From positions 1 through 15,761 of the forward strand of contig JANYGY010000064.1 in NCBI GenBank assembly GCA_025362255.1: a stretch of 15,761 nucleotides of DNA. The letters run 5' to 3'. The stretch comes from Planctomycetales bacterium. Lineage in GTDB: Bacteria > Planctomycetota > UBA11346. The stretch's first letter is position 1, and every line of letters begins with the position of its first letter. The position numbers and the translations under genes are program-made. The notes under the pieces are model-generated. The model was given only the letters and a program-made list of their open reading frames with translations. It did not search any database and was not told the origin of the DNA. Below are positions 1 to 6,739 of this stretch, in pieces.

Positions 1-660
1 ATCGACAATGAGCGAAATTTTGCCGTAATACGTGAGATCCCAATGGACACTGGGGTGCGGGTGAAAAATGGTGGGTGGTGGGTATGCTGCTAGCGAGAGA
101 ATTTTATTGCCTTTGATGGCTTTGATTCGTCTCAGTAAAACGAGGAAATGTTCATCCCCAGAGGTCATCGGCTCAATATTAAGATGGATCCCATCAATGG
201 ATTCATTCCGCAAAAGTTCTCTGATGGAATCTACAAAGCCATCATTCCATTGAGCGCTGGCAACATCGACTGTAGATTCAGTTGATCCGCCTATCCACGG
301 AAGTATCAGGGCCTGCTTGAATTCAGCCTTGAGCTGGACCAATTTCCGCTGATCAATTCCCGGAATAACCCCCATGGCATTAGCGGGACAGAGATGAGGA
401 AACAGATATCTGATCTTCAAATCAGAAACTTTCCTGGACATCGCGGCGAGATGAGCTGCGTCAAAATCGGCTGTTTTTTTCGCGTATTTCGTGAACCAAT
501 CCTCACCCCCGATCCAACCATGACCCAACCATAGTCCGTTCTGTTGGAAATAATCGTTACGGTCCAGCTTCACCTGGCCGGGATCCCACTGCCAATAGGC
601 AAGAAAAACGGAGATTATTAATATGCCTATTCCAAGATAAATTCTAAGACGCACCTTCAT
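1..660 (-). CDS. Partial membrane-anchored GH18-like TIM-barrel protein (3' end beyond window)
   Basis: Reading leftward from ATG at 660, the frame stays open for 220 codons to the window edge, so the C-terminus is missing. Residues about 4-22 (RLRIYLGIGILIISVFLAY) form a signal peptide or membrane anchor, so the protein is probably extracytoplasmic. The body alternates beta-strand-like and helical stretches. The strand at 155-164 reads IDGIHLNIEP, close to the GH18 active-site pattern [DN]-G-x-[DN]-x-[DN]-x-E, with Glu163 in the acid/base position but His159 where Asp is usual. Near 207-220, WDLTYYGKISLIVD resembles the stretch leading to a later barrel strand in GH18 proteins. No Shine-Dalgarno is seen before the ATG. 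The start lies 33 bp after the smc stop, so read-through from smc is possible. Base composition is lower than the neighbours: 55 of 120 bases are G/C in lines 1-60 and 121-180, against 41 of 60 at 1681-1740 in smc. That suggests a separate origin. The enzyme activity and substrate are unknown. Confidence 0.6.
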   Translation of the reverse strand, partial: MKVRLRIYLGIGILIISVFLAYWQWDPGQVKLDRNDYFQQNGLWLGHGWIGGEDWFTKYAKKTADFDAAHLAAMSRKVSDLKIRYLFPHLCPANAMGVIPGIDQRKLVQLKAEFKQALILPWIGGSTESTVDVASAQWNDGFVDSIRELLRNESIDGIHLNIEPMTSGDEHFLVLLRRIKAIKGNKILSLAAYPPPTIFHPHPSVHWDLTYYGKISLIVD

Positions 661-693
661 TCAATACTGCATATCTAGGTGGTTTTGAAACCT

Positions 694-3600
694 TCACCCA
701 GCAAACGGCCCGGCACCGCGGACGGTGGGCAATAATTCGCCGTTCGGATTGACCGCTAGGCCGTGTTCGATGTCTTCGAACTTGACGCTGATCTTGGTCG
801 AGACACCGGGTTCGTTCTGGGTGATGCCGTAGACCGCGTCGGCTTTTTGCATCGTGCGTTTCTTGTGGGTGATGACGATGAATTGGCTGCCGCGGCCGCC
901 GTCGTCTTTGACTTTGGTGAACTCGCGGATCATCGCGTTGTAGACGTCGACATTGGCTTCGTCCAACGGGGCATCGACTTCGTCGAGGATGCAGAACGGG
1001 CTGGGTTTGGTCTGATAGACCGCAAAGAGCAGCGCGATTGCGGTGAGGGCTTTTTCGCCGCCGGACAGCTGGGTGATGATCTTTGGATTCTTGCCTGGTG
1101 GGCAGGCGATGATTTCCAGACCGGCTTCGAGCGGATCGACAGGGTTGCCTTGTTCGTCCTTCTTTTCGAGTTCGAGATCGGCCCGACCGCCATTGAACAA
1201 TTTCCGGAACAGCAGTTGGAAATTGGCGCGGACTTGCTTGTAGGTTGCTTCAAAAAGCTGGCCGCAAATGCGGTTCAGGTCTTCGATAGTGCTGCCGAGG
1301 GTTTCCATGGCGCGGGTGAGGTCGGTGAACTGCTTGTCGAGGAAATCCTGACGGGCCTGGACTTCAGCGAGTTCATCAATGGCTGCGAGATTGACCGGGC
1401 CGAGCGATTTGAGTTCGCTTTCGGTGGCGTGCAGTTGTTCACGCAGGGTGTCGAGATCGAGATCACCGGGACGTTGATAGTTGCCAAATGCTTCGGCCAG
1501 ATCGAGCTGATGCGAATCCAGGATCTGGACCGATAGATTCTCGAGGCGGATCTTGGCTTCGTGCGCGTGCAGCTCGGATTCCTGGCGCTCCTTGTCGGTG
1601 GCCTTGGCCCGGGCGTTGAGGATGCGTACTTCCTGACGCTGTTCTTCGACGCCGTTGCGGATCGCGTCGCGCTCCTTGATCAGGCCGTCGAGGCGTTGCG
1701 CCAGGGTCGTGACCTGCGCAGCTTCGGTGGCGAAGATCTGCGCCGATTCGTCGAGGATCTGGCGCAGTTCGCTGCGTTTGAGTTCAAGACCATCGAGGCG
1801 CCTGGTGCGGTCGTCGCGTTGGTCTTCGAGGTTTTGCAGCGAGCGCGTGAGGTGGCCGAGGTGGTTGCGGGCGGCTTCGACACGTTCGGCGACGGTGGCG
1901 GCGCTGACGCGCAAGGTGTTGACCTCGTCCTGGATCTGATCGCGACGGGCGCCCCGGGCGGTGATCGCACTCTGCCGGGCTTCAAGATCGCTGGTCAGCT
2001 TGCGCTGCATCGCGCTGAACCATTCGTGCTGCCCGAGCAGATCACGGCCTTCGGATTCGAGTTTGCCGAGTTCGCTGGCGATCTCTTCAAGCTCGGCGCC
2101 GAAACCGCTGGCGGCTTCCTCGAAATGAAGGAGATCGCGTTCGGCCTTCATCACCTGGGCCTTGGCTTCGCCCACGGCGCGATCGCCGGCCTGGATCTGC
2201 CGTCGGCATTCCTCGACCGTCAGCGACAGCTCAAAGGCTTCTTTCTTTTTATTATCGCGCGCCGAGGACAGCTGATCGCGCTTGGTTGTCAGCTCAGCGA
2301 GCTGATCGGCGATCTTCGCAATTTCATGTTTGCGGCTGACGACGCCGCCGGATTCCTGGCCCTGTTGCCGGCCCCCGGTCATCGCGCCACCGGCGTTGAT
2401 CACTTCGCCATCGCGGGTGACGATCCGGCAGCCGGGGCGATAGCGACGACGCAAGGCGATGCCGTCGTCGAGGGTTTCGACGATCAGGACATTGCCCAGC
2501 AGGTATTCGAAAGCGCCGCGTAGACGCGGTTCGAATTCGATCAGCCGCGAAGCGATGCCGACCACGCCCGATTCGCGCAGCAGATTGTTTTCGACCCGCT
2601 CGCCGCCACGGATGTCATCCAAGGGCAGGAAAGTCGCGCGCCCACGACGCTCACGCTTGAGGAAGTCGATCGCCGATTTGGCGTCCTCCTGCGTCTCGGT
2701 GATGATGTTCTGCGCCTGGGCGCCGAGGGCGGTTTCGATCGCGACCACATCTTCATCGGGAATGCGGCAGAGGTCGGCGACCATGCCGATGATTCCCGGC
2801 TGCTTGCCCATCGTCTGCAACACGTCGCGGACGCCGCGCTGCAGCCCTTCGGCGCGATGTTCCTGATCGCGGTACAGGCGCAGACTGGTTTCACTGCGCG
2901 CGATCTGGTGGCCGACCTCGCTGAGTTCCTGATCAAGGCGATTGCCTTCGGCGAGCGCGGTTTCGCGGGCGCGGATCCGCTCATCAAGGCTGCGATGGGC
3001 GTCGGCGGCGCTGATCAGCGACTGATCCAGCTGCTGCTTGGCGGTGATCTCGGCGGCTGCGGCCTCCATCAATTGGCCGGCTTGGCCGCCAGTGCGATCC
3101 TCGAGTCGCTGGCGGCGTTCGCTGGTGGCGACCTTGGCGCTTTCGAGTCGCCCTTGCTCGGCCTGGATACGCGCCAATTCCTTGAAGCACTCGATCTGTT
3201 TGGCTTTGGCGTCTTCGGCCTGCTGAACCAGGGCGTCGACTTCGGCGAGCACCGCGTCGAGCTCATCGCGCTTGATCGACAACGGGGTCTGAACACCGGT
3301 TTGACTGCTGTCTTGGCTACTTCCTTGGCTGCCGGTTTCGGCAATGAGCTGGTTGAGCTCAAGCTCGGCCTGCGCCTGTTCAGCGGCGAGAGCTTCGACC
3401 TTGGCCGAGAGGGCTGCCAGCGTCTGGCGATCTTCGCCTTCGTGCTGTTCGAGTTCCTTGAGCCGATAGGTCGCGTCCTTGGCCTTGTGATCGGCGACAT
3501 CGCGGCGGGATTGCGCGGCGGCGCGCTGCTCGCCCATGTCGCGCACGTCACCTTCGAGCGTGACCAGGCGCACATCGGCCTCGGTCAGCGCGGCTTCGAG

Positions 3601-4395
3601 TTCGCCGAGGCGAGCGGCGCCTTCGGCCATCGCTGAGGTCAGCGATTCGGCCATCAGACGATGGCGGGTGTGCTCTTCGCTCAGCCGCCCGAATTCTTCG
3701 AGCGCAAAACCCAAACGGAGTTCTTGGACCTGCCCGGTCAGCTCTTTAAAGCGCAGGGCAGTGGCGGCTTGCTTGCTGACCGACTTGACCCGGCGCCGGA
3801 CTTCATTGAGCACTTCGCCGATGCGCTGCAGATCGGTCTGCACCCGTTCGAGTTTGCGCGTGGCGAGTCGGCGGCGGGCTTTGTAGCGGCTGATGCCGGC
3901 GGCTTCTTCGAGGATCAGCCGGCGATCCTTGGTGTTTGATTCCAGGATGAAGCCGACTTTGCCCTGCTCGATCACCGCGTAGGCGCTGGTGCCCATGCCG
4001 GTGCCAAGGAAGATCTCCTTGATGTCCTTCAAGCGGCACGATTTGCCGTTCAGGTGATAGGCGCTGACCCCGTCGCGGAACAGCCGGCGGGTGATCGCGA
4101 TCTCATCAGTGTCGATGCCGGGCAAGGCGTGCTCGAGCTGATCCATCACCAGCGTCACTTCGCAAAACGGCATGCCTTTGCGGGTCGCACAGCCGTTGAA
4201 GATGACATCGGTCATGTCTTCGCCGCGCAGGGCCTTGGCGCTCTGCTCACCGATCACCCATTTGATCGAGTCGACAACGTTGGATTTGCCGCAGCCGTTG
4301 GGGCCGATGATGGCGGTGATGCCTTCTTCGAAATCGAAGGTCAACCGATCGGCAAAGGATTTGAACCCGTAGGTTTCAAGGCGGCGCAGGCGCAT
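694..4395 (-). CDS. smc: Chromosome segregation ATPase SMC
   Basis: SMC is the dimeric ATPase that, with ScpA/ScpB, extrudes DNA loops and organises chromosomes for segregation. Counted from ATG at 4395 the protein has 1233 residues, normal to slightly long for the family. It starts with the N-terminal head (MRLRRLETYGFKSFADR), then Walker A GPNGCGKSN at 31-39. A long heptad-rich coiled coil leads to a hinge at about 520-675, which ends near GGAMTGGRQQG. The second coiled coil is followed by the ABC signature LSGGEK at about 1110, Walker B CILDEVD at about 1135 with a D-loop, and the switch His in VITHKK near 1177. All ATPase motifs are intact. The frame extends upstream to a GTG at 4548, which would add 51 low-complexity residues (GQAEGQVEGQVAK) and overlap fliN. 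I reject that start because conserved SMCs begin at MRLRRLE. No clear Shine-Dalgarno precedes either start. The gene lies 115 bp downstream of fliN on the same strand, an uncommon partner for smc. Confidence 0.96.
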   Translation of the reverse strand: MRLRRLETYGFKSFADRLTFDFEEGITAIIGPNGCGKSNVVDSIKWVIGEQSAKALRGEDMTDVIFNGCATRKGMPFCEVTLVMDQLEHALPGIDTDEIAITRRLFRDGVSAYHLNGKSCRLKDIKEIFLGTGMGTSAYAVIEQGKVGFILESNTKDRRLILEEAAGISRYKARRRLATRKLERVQTDLQRIGEVLNEVRRRVKSVSKQAATALRFKELTGQVQELRLGFALEEFGRLSEEHTRHRLMAESLTSAMAEGAARLGELEAALTEADVRLVTLEGDVRDMGEQRAAAQSRRDVADHKAKDATYRLKELEQHEGEDRQTLAALSAKVEALAAEQAQAELELNQLIAETGSQGSSQDSSQTGVQTPLSIKRDELDAVLAEVDALVQQAEDAKAKQIECFKELARIQAEQGRLESAKVATSERRQRLEDRTGGQAGQLMEAAAAEITAKQQLDQSLISAADAHRSLDERIRARETALAEGNRLDQELSEVGHQIARSETSLRLYRDQEHRAEGLQRGVRDVLQTMGKQPGIIGMVADLCRIPDEDVVAIETALGAQAQNIITETQEDAKSAIDFLKRERRGRATFLPLDDIRGGERVENNLLRESGVVGIASRLIEFEPRLRGAFEYLLGNVLIVETLDDGIALRRRYRPGCRIVTRDGEVINAGGAMTGGRQQGQESGGVVSRKHEIAKIADQLAELTTKRDQLSSARDNKKKEAFELSLTVEECRRQIQAGDRAVGEAKAQVMKAERDLLHFEEAASGFGAELEEIASELGKLESEGRDLLGQHEWFSAMQRKLTSDLEARQSAITARGARRDQIQDEVNTLRVSAATVAERVEAARNHLGHLTRSLQNLEDQRDDRTRRLDGLELKRSELRQILDESAQIFATEAAQVTTLAQRLDGLIKERDAIRNGVEEQRQEVRILNARAKATDKERQESELHAHEAKIRLENLSVQILDSHQLDLAEAFGNYQRPGDLDLDTLREQLHATESELKSLGPVNLAAIDELAEVQARQDFLDKQFTDLTRAMETLGSTIEDLNRICGQLFEATYKQVRANFQLLFRKLFNGGRADLELEKKDEQGNPVDPLEAGLEIIACPPGKNPKIITQLSGGEKALTAIALLFAVYQTKPSPFCILDEVDAPLDEANVDVYNAMIREFTKVKDDGGRGSQFIVITHKKRTMQKADAVYGITQNEPGVSTKISVKFEDIEHGLAVNPNGELLPTVRGAGPFAG

Positions 4396-4436
4396 GAGGT
4401 GGGCGACTGTAGACCCCAGCGCGCATGCGGAACCCG

Positions 4437-4499
4437 TTTTCGCGACTTGGCCCTCGACTTGGCCCTCTGCTTGACCGAGCGCCCGGCCAACCGCGAAAA
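4437..4499 (-). promoter_or_regulatory. Interrupted inverted repeat between fliN and smc
   Basis: TTTTCGCG (4437-4444) pairs with CGCGAAAA (4492-4499), and TTGGCC (4447-4452) pairs with GGCCAA (4485-4490). Together they make a 14-bp stem with a small internal loop and a 32-base loop. It lies 12 bp after the fliN stop and 42 bp before the smc ATG. It lacks a 3' U-run in the transcribed direction, so it is not an ordinary terminator. An mRNA processing or attenuator-like role before smc is inferred only. Confidence 0.4.
4444..4467. repeat. Two perfect tandem copies of a 12-bp unit in the fliN-smc gap
   Basis: GACTTGGCCCTC occurs at 4444-4455 and again at 4456-4467. A third, poorly matching unit (6 of 12) follows at 4468-4479. 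In the upstream extension of the smc frame the units would encode GQVE/GQVA. I read the region as non-coding because smc homology starts later. The copies lie inside the stem-loop at 4437-4499. Confidence 0.7.
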
Positions 4500-4510
4500 A
4501 GAGCGCTGAG

Positions 4511-4876
4511 TCAATTTTTCGGCGGTTCGCGCTTGAGCGCTTCGGCACGTTGCGCGGGGTCGATGATCGAAGTCAGGCGGACGCCAAAATTCTCGTCGAC
4601 GACCACCACCTCGCCGCGGGCCAGCAGGATGCCATTGACCAGGATGTCGAGCGGTTCGCCCGCCAGGCGATCCAGCTCGATGATCTTGCCCGGAGTCAGG
4701 CCGAGGATGTCCTGGATGATCATGTCGGTGCGTCCCAGCTCGACCGTCAAGACGACTTGGATGTCCTTGACCAATGCCAGGTTTTCGCGCGCGGGGGGCG
4801 GCTGGGCGACTCCTGATAGATCAGGAAATGCCGCCGGAACTGCGGTGGATTCTGGAACAGCGGATTCGTCAGCCAT
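4511..4876 (-). CDS. fliN: Flagellar motor switch protein FliN
   Basis: FliN forms the lower part of the cytoplasmic C ring with FliM and helps reverse motor direction and dock the FliH-FliI export complex. The 121-residue protein has a Pro/Ala-rich leader of about 30 residues, then one SpoA (FliMN C-terminal) domain at about 35-110. Typical elements are the VELGRTD strand, ILGLTPGKIIELD, EPLDILVNG and a closing ARGEVVVVDENFGVRL. Length and domain match single-domain FliN. The ATG at 4876 is fixed by AGGAG on the coding strand (plus-strand 4884-4888), seven bases upstream. The 15-bp gap after fliM holds this ribosome-binding site, so the two genes are surely co-transcribed. It is the last flagellar gene here; smc follows after a repeat-bearing spacer. 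Confidence 0.96.
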   Translation of the reverse strand: MADESAVPESTAVPAAFPDLSGVAQPPPARENLALVKDIQVVLTVELGRTDMIIQDILGLTPGKIIELDRLAGEPLDILVNGILLARGEVVVVDENFGVRLTSIIDPAQRAEALKREPPKN

Positions 4877-4891
4877 GTTTGAACTCCTGAT

Positions 4892-5893
4892 TCACAGCCG
4901 CTCACGGCCGTCGGGGATGACCTGTTCGACAAGAAAAGCGGCTTTTCGCCCGAGTTTGCCCGGGCGACCGAGCACCCGCAGCTGATCGGCGATGAACCCT
5001 TTGGCCAATGACGTCGTGCGTTCGTCAAGCACCATGACATCGCCGACCTGGAGGTTCATGATCTCGTCCAAGGTCAGGGTGGTCGCGCCCAATTGGGTGC
5101 GCAGATTCAGCGAGCTGTCGTTCACCACCCGTTTGAGGTGGGTCGCCTGGGCCGGCGTCTGATCGCTGTGCAGGGCGGCAAAGCGCACCGGATTGGCCAA
5201 GCGGGGCAGGATCCCGGCGAGGGCGATGAACGGCACGCACAGGCAGATTTCACCTGGCTCAATGTCGCCGGGGGCTGAAATCGCAAAGGTCGCGACGAGC
5301 ACCATTTCCGATCCCGGGATCACCTGGCCGAGCTGCGGATCCATCGCGCGCGATTCGATCACCGGTTCGAAGTGGACGAGGTCGCGCCAGCCCAGGGCCA
5401 ACTGATCAAGGAACCGGCGCACGACATTGTCGACCAGCGACTGTTCGATCGCGGTGAGTGCGCGCATCCGATCGAGCGGTTTGCCCGGCCCACCAAGCAT
5501 CCGATCGAGCAGGCTGAATGCGAGTTTCATGTCCATCGTCACCAGCGCCCGCTCGCTCAGCGGCTTGAGCGTCAGGACATTGATCACCGTCGGATTGGGC
5601 AGCGAATTGCGAAACACCTCGAAGGTCAATTCACCCAGCGAGACGATGTTCACCTCAAGGTTCAGGCGCAGATATGCGGCGAGCGAAGCGGTGGTGTTCT
5701 GCGCGATCGTCGCGTGCAGGCGCTGCAGCGACCGTAATTGCTCGGCCGACAATTTGTTCGGGCGGACGAAATCGTATTCGAGCACGCGCTGGTCGCGCTT
5801 GCCCCGACCACTCCTGCCCTGTCCACCGCCAGTCTCTTCGACCGTCGACAGCAGCGCATCCAATTCCTCGGCGGAAAGGATCTCGTCAGCCAT
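4892..5893 (-). CDS. fliM: Flagellar motor switch protein FliM
   Basis: FliM is the C-ring subunit that binds phosphorylated CheY and transmits the signal to FliG. The 333-residue product begins with ADEILSAEELDALLSTVEE, the N-terminal CheY-P-binding peptide (family pattern LSxxEIDALL). That motif fixes the start and implies chemotactic control. The middle domain (about 45-235) starts at YDFVRPNKLSAEQ and contains the MLGGPG turn, which matches the FliG-contacting GGxG motif. The C-terminal SpoA domain (about 250-325) includes LNLRTQLGATTLTLDEI and the closing GRKAAFLVEQVI. Nothing is truncated. It lies 33 bp downstream of fliL and 15 bp upstream of fliN. The Shine-Dalgarno is weak. Confidence 0.97.
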   Translation of the reverse strand: MADEILSAEELDALLSTVEETGGGQGRSGRGKRDQRVLEYDFVRPNKLSAEQLRSLQRLHATIAQNTTASLAAYLRLNLEVNIVSLGELTFEVFRNSLPNPTVINVLTLKPLSERALVTMDMKLAFSLLDRMLGGPGKPLDRMRALTAIEQSLVDNVVRRFLDQLALGWRDLVHFEPVIESRAMDPQLGQVIPGSEMVLVATFAISAPGDIEPGEICLCVPFIALAGILPRLANPVRFAALHSDQTPAQATHLKRVVNDSSLNLRTQLGATTLTLDEIMNLQVGDVMVLDERTTSLAKGFIADQLRVLGRPGKLGRKAAFLVEQVIPDGRERL

Positions 5894-5926
5894 CGGCGAC
5901 TCGCCAGGTAATGCCTTGGATGATGC

Positions 5927-6574
5927 TCATTGGACGACCAATCCACCGCAGATGACTTTAAGCACGACGGGCTTGGTGCTGGGCAATTCCGGGGCGAATG
6001 CCTTGATCTCCTTCTCGGCGATATCTTTGAGATTCTTTTCGAGGGGTTTGTAGATCGACGGCGAGGTCAGCTCTTCAAGGTCGTATTTCTTGAGGTGTTC
6101 CTCGATCCGCGCCTTGATGATGCGTTTGATTTCGCCGCCGACCTCACCGCCGCCGTGGCCTCCACCGGCGAGACCGATCGCGGTTGCCGCATCGGTGGTC
6201 ACCCAGAATGCGGGGACGATCTTGACGAAGCGTTTGCCACCTTGGTCTTTGACGTTGGCGACCACATCCTCGATCACCATTTCTTTGGCCGAGTGCAGCA
6301 GGCTCTCGTGAGCCCCGCCGGCGTGCTCGCCTTCGCCCGCTGCATCCACGTGCTCGGCGCCATGAGCCCCTGCAGCAGCCGCGGGCGCCTTGGCGAAGAA
6401 TTTGGCGGTGAACATCCCGATTCCGACTCCGGCACTGACCAGCACCACCACTGCCGCCAGCGGTCCGAGCAGGGCTTTGACGCCGCCCTTGGCAGGAGCG
6501 CCAGCGGCTGCTGCGGCTTTTTTGTCGTCCTTCTTGTCAGCGTCGTCGTGCTTCTGGTCAGACATGGAATCCAT
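5927..6574 (-). CDS. fliL: Flagellar basal-body-associated protein FliL
   Basis: FliL is a single-pass inner-membrane protein whose periplasmic domain rings the MotAB stators and supports torque. The 215-residue product has a Lys/Asp-rich cytoplasmic tail, one membrane helix at about 35-57, an Ala/Gly/His/Glu-rich linker at about 62-95, and a FliL domain from about 97. Helical segments EIKRIIKARIEEHLKKYDLEEL and SIYKPLEKNLKDIAEKEI and a final hydrophobic strand fit the family. A Gly/His-rich insert (GGGHGGGEVGGE) lies between the first strand and the helices and is unusual. Overall similarity is modest, as is normal for FliL, so position (just before fliM) supports the call. Met4 at 6565 is an equally good start (MSDQKHDD), with GGATGG just upstream. 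The gene follows a 165-bp non-coding gap. Confidence 0.85.
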   Translation of the reverse strand: MDSMSDQKHDDADKKDDKKAAAAAGAPAKGGVKALLGPLAAVVVLVSAGVGIGMFTAKFFAKAPAAAAGAHGAEHVDAAGEGEHAGGAHESLLHSAKEMVIEDVVANVKDQGGKRFVKIVPAFWVTTDAATAIGLAGGGHGGGEVGGEIKRIIKARIEEHLKKYDLEELTSPSIYKPLEKNLKDIAEKEIKAFAPELPSTKPVVLKVICGGLVVQ

Positions 6575-6598
6575 CCGGGATAAGAGACAGCAAATTGC

Positions 6599-6635
6599 GG
6601 CACTGGCCGACTTTCATCATCAAGGTCGACGTGCC
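6599..6635 (-). promoter_or_regulatory. Stem-loop upstream of fliL
   Basis: On the transcribed strand GGCAC (plus 6631-6635) pairs with GTGCC (plus 6599-6603). Inside, CGACCTT pairs with AAAGTCG with one mismatch around a 7-base loop. It sits about 25 bp before the fliL start and has no U-run after it. It may be a leader structure or a processing site, seen by eye only. Confidence 0.35.
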
Positions 6636-6641
6636 AAACGG

Positions 6642-6677
6642 CCTGCTTAATGACCTGCTTGTCGCCCTACTTAATAA
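6642..6677. repeat. Three imperfect 12-bp tandem units in the motE-like/fliL gap
   Basis: The units are CCTGCTTAATGA (6642-6653), CCTGCTTGTCGC (6654-6665) and CCTACTTAATAA (6666-6677). Units 1 and 3 match at 10 of 12 positions; unit 2 shares the CCTGCTT half. On the transcribed strand they read as AAGCAGG/AAGTAGG boxes every 12 bases. A binding-site array is possible, or simple slippage. Confidence 0.55.
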
Positions 6678-6739
6678 CCCAACGCACAACCCAGGCCGAT
6701 TGCGCTGAGACCCTTTCACGGCGACCGCTGAGCCGCAGC

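Larger units (their letters stand above)
6575..6739. other. 165-bp non-coding gap inside the flagellar block
   Basis: This is the largest gap in the minus-strand flagellar genes. No credible coding frame was found; a 61-codon frame across it has no family resemblance. Its contents are a 5-bp hairpin TGAGC-TGCG-GCTCA at the upstream gene's stop (plus 6730-6743), the 12-bp repeats and the stem-loop listed separately. No convincing sigma-54, sigma-28 or sigma-70 promoter was recognised. Confidence 0.6.

Noticed and set aside
68..253. 61-codon plus-strand frame near the left edge
   Set aside because: It is opposite the open GH18-like minus-strand frame, which shows a signal anchor and barrel motifs.
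681..692. GGTTT-TG-AAACC palindrome after the smc stop
   Set aside because: A stem of five with a two-base loop is too small, and there is no T-run, for a terminator call.
763..1536. Long plus-strand open frame opposite smc
   Set aside because: Antisense shadow of conserved SMC coding sequence in GC-rich DNA. Similar shadows at 1561-2523, 2857-3636 and 4054-4509 are rejected for the same reason.
4396..4548. N-terminal extension of smc from GTG at 4548
   Set aside because: It would add 51 low-complexity residues containing a recent 12-bp duplication and overlap fliN. SMC homology begins exactly at the ATG at 4395.
5930..6583. 217-codon plus-strand frame opposite fliL
   Set aside because: Its extent coincides almost exactly with fliL and it has no recognisable domain; fliL is supported by domain and position.
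6615..6640. Sigma-54-like TGGCACG followed by TTGA upstream of fliL (minus strand)
   Set aside because: The spacing between the two boxes is two bases too long and the second box lacks TTGC.
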